Positions 42,678 through 42,709 of a DNA stretch of 42,709 nucleotides are shown here, piece after piece (the first letter of the stretch is position 1; every line of letters starts with the position of its first letter). The position numbers were made by a program, and so were the translations under genes. The notes beneath the pieces were generated by a model, which searched no databases, was not told the origin of the DNA, and saw nothing but the letters and a program-made list of their open reading frames with translations. The stretch is from Thermoguttaceae bacterium (GTDB lineage Bacteria > Planctomycetota > Planctomycetia > Pirellulales > Thermoguttaceae): NCBI GenBank assembly GCA_025062105.1, contig JANXAQ010000073.1:1-42709 (forward strand), given 5' to 3'.

Positions 42678-42709
42678 TTTATGAACGGTAAAAGTGCCCC
42701 TCCGCTTTC

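Larger units (their letters stand above)
42009..42709. other. Intergenic region upstream of rplD, to the window edge
   Basis: This 700-base stretch lies where rplC would end in a canonical S10 operon. It contains family A (about 42309-42465) and family D (42489-42677), with no gene recognised. A possible promoter for the rplD block would lie between 41973 and 42300. Confidence 0.6.

Noticed and set aside
1..42709. CRISPR array
   Set aside because: Repeats are of MITE type, 110-290 bp with inverted ends, and not evenly spaced short direct repeats; no cas gene is present.

Overview
The window looks like a chromosome segment from a planctomycete, probably of the Pirellulales/Thermogutta type (phylum well supported, lower rank a guess). 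The reasons are a DUF1559 protein with a prepilin-like N-terminus and the C-terminal H-X9-DG signature, paired with a small lipoprotein; an 851-residue planctomycete-style protein with a J-domain-like N-terminus, one membrane segment and a discoidin-like C-terminus; tandem transglutaminase-core proteins; and ribosomal proteins with lysine-rich or low-complexity tails. The tRNA-His gene is a bacterial type with no encoded CCA.

Layout: 0.6-6.6 kb (+ strand) holds a lactate-permease family transporter, a degenerate FAD/NAD disulfide-reductase-like protein, a secreted ThuA-domain protein and an EamA/DMT transporter. 7.6-13.1 kb (- strand) holds two tandem transglutaminase-core proteins, one without its catalytic Cys, and a sodium:solute symporter. 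13.9-18.9 kb holds an orphan UxaA/SAF-domain protein (+), then on the - strand a DUF1559 protein, its lipoprotein and a large secreted Ser/Pro-linker protein. 19.2-20.5 kb is rpmA-obg (-). 22.2-27.9 kb (+) holds tRNA-His, the J-like/discoidin protein and a prepilin peptidase. 28.1-29.4 kb (-) is a broken NodT/TolC-type outer-membrane efflux gene. 29.7-42.0 kb (-) is the S10/spc ribosomal protein cluster in canonical order: rplD-rplW-rplB, rpsS-rplV, rpsC-rplP, rpmC-rpsQ, rplN-rplX-rplE, rpsN-rpsH-rplF.

The most unusual aspect is the intergenic DNA. The ribosomal cluster is cut into blocks of two or three genes by five spacers of about 0.87-1.16 kb. These spacers and most other intergenic regions are packed with at least eight families (named A-H here) of short, palindrome-ended, apparently non-coding elements. 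A is ~157 bp with ends TTAGCTCGACTTTTGCC. B is ~159 bp with ends GAGGCTGTC. C is 110-111 bp with ends GGCTCTGTTGAAA. D is ~189 bp with ends GGAACCTCTGC. E is ~255 bp with ends CTGTACTTTC. F is ~275-290 bp with ends GGGTGCGGCTGA. G is ~296 bp with ends CGCTGTNATACACA. H is ~155 bp with ends GAGGCTGTCTGAAAAG. Several copies have clear target-site duplications and several sit inside one another, so these are MITE-like mobile elements. No transposase is encoded here. By eye they cover roughly 7-8 kb of the window. Every large spacer of the ribosomal cluster contains at least one family D element.

Functionally, the pilin-like DUF1559 protein would need a prepilin peptidase such as the one at 26.5 kb. 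rpmA-obg and the S10/spc genes serve ribosome assembly. The transporters and secreted proteins are envelope or carbon-uptake genes with no obvious single pathway.
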